From an uncultured Acetobacteraceae bacterium (GTDB lineage Bacteria; Pseudomonadota; Alphaproteobacteria; Acetobacterales; Acetobacteraceae): 64,000 bases of DNA. Location of the stretch: assembly GCA_903918195.1 (NCBI GenBank), contig CAIXDS010000022.1, forward strand, positions 24,682 through 88,681. The letters are read 5' to 3'. Position numbers and translations under genes: made by a program. Below the pieces are notes generated by a model. That model saw nothing but the letters and a program-made list of their open reading frames with translations. It did not search any database and was not told the origin of the DNA. Positions 62,296 through 64,000 of the stretch are shown piece after piece. Position 1 is the first letter of the stretch; each line of letters opens with the position of its first letter.

Positions 62296-62370
62296 GCCGG
62301 GTTGGCCGAGCGGCTAGGCACCTGATTTGTAATCAGGTCCACGGGGGTTCGAGTCCCTCACCCGGCACCA
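62296..62370 (+). tRNA. tRNA-Thr(UGU)
   Basis: The acceptor stem GCCGGGT pairs with ACCCGGC and CCA is encoded. The anticodon stem is CCTGA/TCAGG around loop TTTGTAA, giving anticodon TGT, which reads ACA threonine codons. The T arm has GGTTCGAGTCC. The sequence to its right looks like a decayed mobile element, so its 3' end may be an attachment site. Confidence 0.95.
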
Positions 62371-62990
62371 TGTAAAGCCCTGAAATCGAAGAATGTTTCA
62401 TGGATGCTGCGCGGTTGCCGGCGGCGTCGGTGTGCTAAGTTGGCAATCTGGGGAGACGCAGGGGAGACAGGCGGGCAAAAACACGGGCCGGGCGTCTCCC
62501 CCGCCGCCCGGGCTCGGGCAGACCCGCGCCGGTGCCGTCCTCCCCCAAGCCGGGCGCAGATCTGAGCCCGGGTCGGATGTCCGCCGCTCGCCAGCGCCGT
62601 TCCTCCTGCCTGTCTGCCCTGGCCCGCAACGGTGCCGCGCCGTAGCTGGCCAGGGCGACATGACGGACGCGCCCCAGCGCCACCCCCTCCGGTCAGTCGA
62701 GTAGCGAGCGCGCACCGGCGCCGGCCCCATAGCCGGCCGGGACACGGGCCGGCGCGCCCTTCCTTCGAGCGTCCCCGTCCCGCCCCCGCCCTCGGCCGCG
62801 TCCCCGCTTCCGGAGCACTGCATAGCGGCAGCGCGCAGGACGCATAGTTCCCCGCGCGCTGTGCACCAAGGCGACACCAACCAACACGGAAGCGAGTCAA
62901 ACGGCCGTCCCCGCGCTCCCGGTGTTGGTCGGTGTTGGTCCGTGTCCGCCTGGACGGCCACACGCGAACCGACACGATTTCGAAATAACA
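62371..62990. other. Region after tRNA-Thr with no credible gene
   Basis: About 620 GC-rich bases. Long open frames on both strands have skewed, Arg/Pro/Ala-rich translations and no family resemblance, so I reject them. A short tandem repeat GGTGTTGGTC (twice) lies at 62920-62940. This may be decayed element DNA. Confidence 0.45.
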
Positions 62991-62994
62991 ATTC

Positions 62995-63061
62995 TTGACG
63001 GGCAAGAAACGTAATCGTAAACACGGTGTCTCTACCCCGGACACAGAGAGTAAACACCGTG
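62995..63061 (+). promoter_or_regulatory. Promoter with two operator-like repeats (phage-type control region)
   Basis: TTGACG, 17-base spacer, TAAACA (62995-63023) in an AT-rich patch. GTAAACACGGTG at 63017 and GTAAACACCGTG at 63050 differ at one base and are 33 bases (three helix turns) apart; the first overlaps the -10. This is the layout expected for repressor operators. The GTG at the end of the second copy starts a 21-codon frame. Confidence 0.55.
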
Positions 63062-63472
63062 CAAAACGCATTTGTAGCCAAGTCTTACTGCACCGTCGTC
63101 CCCGCAAAAGACAAACCAGGCTAAGCCATTTGCTCAGTCCGCCACCCCCGTGAGTTCGCCAAGGCTAAAGCTGACGGGGCGGCGCACCCGTTCGCCTATC
63201 GTTGGTCCACCTTTGACAAGCAAGACGTGTTCCCGGACGATTTCGCGAGGTCGCTCACCTACAACAAGGGGCGGGCGCTCGGCCTCGCGGCAGGCGCTGG
63301 GGACCTGCGTTACGCCGGGTTCTTCCTGGAAGCCCGGGTTCTGACCCGCCGGTATCGGCGCGTTTCCTCAGCAGCCCGGTTGATGTGCGTGGCGGAGGCA
63401 GGCTTGCGGGGCTTCCTTGACGGCGCCACGGGTCACTCGTTGATCGGGGACGAGCCCATCCCCCGGACCTGA
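63059..63472 (+). pseudogene. Phage-like open frame interrupted by one in-frame TAA
   Basis: From the GTG at 63059 the frame reads MQNAFVAKSYCTVVPAKDKP then G and TAA (63122), and continues without stop for 116 codons: VRHPREFAKAKADGAAHPFA, WSTFDKQDVFPDDFARSLTY then NKGRALGLAAG. The second part looks like real protein but has no good start until GTG 63227. Either a nonsense mutation broke a gene of about 137 residues or translation starts at a rare codon (ATT 63128). No family recognised. Location downstream of the operator pair fits an early element gene. Confidence 0.45.
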
Positions 63473-63480
63473 CGGACGGG

Positions 63481-63863
63481 CTACCGAACCGGCCGGCGCA
63501 CCCCAACCGGGGCGCCGACCGGCTTGCGTGTGGGTTGCACCGTCCCCCAGGTGATGCCCAGCAGCACCATGGGTCCGGGGCTGGCCAGGGTGGCCAGGGT
63601 GGCCAGGATGCCGGCCGGGACAGCCATGACGGCGCGGCCCGGCATCGGGTCCGCGGGGCCTTGGCGCCGGTGAAGCCCATAGCCAGGAGCACGAAGCCGT
63701 CCCGGGTCATGTCGAAGGCGCGGCGCTTTTGTCCCTGGGTGTCCTGGTAGGGCGCGGCGACGAACCAACCCGAACGCACTTTTGCGTTGGGGCCGGAATT
63801 CAATAGGTTATCGACTGCACGCAACACATCGGCGTGGCGCTTCTGTCCCTGGGCGTCCAGCTA
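63481..63863 (-). pseudogene. Rha-family phage regulatory protein remnant, frameshifted
   Basis: The minus strand reads KRHADVLRAVDNLLNSGPNA, then GWFVAAPYQDTQGQKRRAF and DMTRDGFVLLAMGFTGAKA, the core of the Rha family of temperate-phage regulators (KRHADVLRxI...YxDxxGxxRxxYxMTRDGFxLLAMGFTGxKA). The N-terminal part is missing before a TAG, and a frameshift after FTGAKA moves the reading frame to one that ends at 63481 (VPAGILATLATLASPGPMVL). Segments near 63727 and 63841 share CTTYTGTCCCTGGGYGTCC, a short internal duplication. Confidence 0.7.
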
Positions 63864-63920
63864 GTGTTCCGGCCGAGACAGAGGATTCCCTAACCGGCCC
63901 GGATGTGCGAGTCGGTCCTG

Positions 63921-64000
63921 ATGAGGACCGGGGTGAAGGTTGCTGTCTCGCCTGAGGATCGGGCGCGGCTGGACAAGCTGGTGGCGGATCGCAACACGCC
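63921..64000 (+). CDS. IS630-family transposase, N-terminal part only
   Basis: 26 codons before the right edge: MRTGVKVAVSPEDRARLDKL then VADRNT. This matches the usual IS630-type opening (MRTGIxVTLSxxDRxRLExLVADRNTPQKHVWRA). The rest, with the DDE catalytic residues, is outside the window, so completeness is unknown. The left inverted repeat should lie at about 63860-63900; I cannot define it from one end. Confidence 0.7.
   Translation, partial: MRTGVKVAVSPEDRARLDKLVADRNT

Noticed and set aside
62398..63107. Two overlapping minus-strand frames of about 230-250 codons right of tRNA-Thr
   Set aside because: Composition is Arg/Gly/Pro-skewed, there is no ribosome site, no conserved motif, and both run against the likely plus-strand promoter at 62995.

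Overview
The window is about 68% GC with dense, often overlapping genes. It looks like chromosome from an alphaproteobacterium, most likely a member of the Rhodospirillales/Acetobacteraceae. The grounds are gene content and order (tadA, rluB and rsmD close together; ffs-dnaX-ybaB-recR), the codon use, and dispersed GC-rich hairpin repeats. No rRNA or species marker is present, so the placement is an inference.

Layout. 1-2.5 kb: the 5' end of an isocitrate/isopropylmalate dehydrogenase gene and a NitT/TauT-type ABC permease and ATPase with no binding protein. 2.5-20.9 kb: housekeeping and conserved genes (rsmD, rluB with an apparent homopolymer frameshift, a GATase1 hydrolase, tadA, purD, xseA, a SbtB-like PII protein, an HD hydrolase, a YgjP peptidase, a DapA-like aldolase, YcgN, SYLF, DUF488, nudC, the SRP RNA, dnaX, ybaB, recR, a cation diffusion facilitator). 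20.9-24.6 kb: a probable vitamin B12 cluster (BtuF/C/D-like importer, TonB, PduO-type adenosyltransferase). 25-27.9 kb: glutathione-dependent formaldehyde dehydrogenase, a DUF1778/GNAT toxin-antitoxin pair, a PAP2 phosphatase.

28-35.5 kb: a six-gene hydrogenase-4/complex I-like operon (hyfB-C-E-F-G-I). Its large subunit lacks the CxxC pairs that bind NiFe, so it is better described as an energy-converting-hydrogenase-related (Ehr) complex than as a hydrogenase. 35.5-44.4 kb is accessory: a TPR-glycosyltransferase, a CoA-transferase/GNAT fusion, a large flagellin, a NodB-type deacetylase and an orphan Phd-like antitoxin. Two degenerate fragments of a hyfI-like gene lie in opposite orientations at the edges of the 37.1-42.7 kb part, which records a past rearrangement.

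44.4-51.7 kb: CopD/CopC, a thioesterase, an atypical SDR, an MFS-UspA fusion and a zinc alcohol dehydrogenase. 51.8-58.4 kb: a complete nine-gene N-type ATPase operon (atpDCQRBEFAG). 58.4-62.1 kb: a SulP transporter, a sulfate-type binding protein and the multiply frameshifted remains of a sulfonate (ssuD/ssuB) locus. 62.3-64 kb: tRNA-Thr followed by what looks like a decayed mobile element (phage-like operator and promoter, a Rha-like pseudogene, the start of an IS630-type transposase).

Bioenergetics stands out: an Ehr-like ion-pumping complex, an N-type rotary ATPase, a TonB system, and a perfect FNR/FixK box in a long non-coding region that also holds an outward-facing terminator and the promoter of the PII-like gene. 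The best candidates for something undescribed are the Ehr-type operon, the possible FNR-controlled small RNA near 8.6-8.9 kb, and the hyfI-relic-flanked segment.
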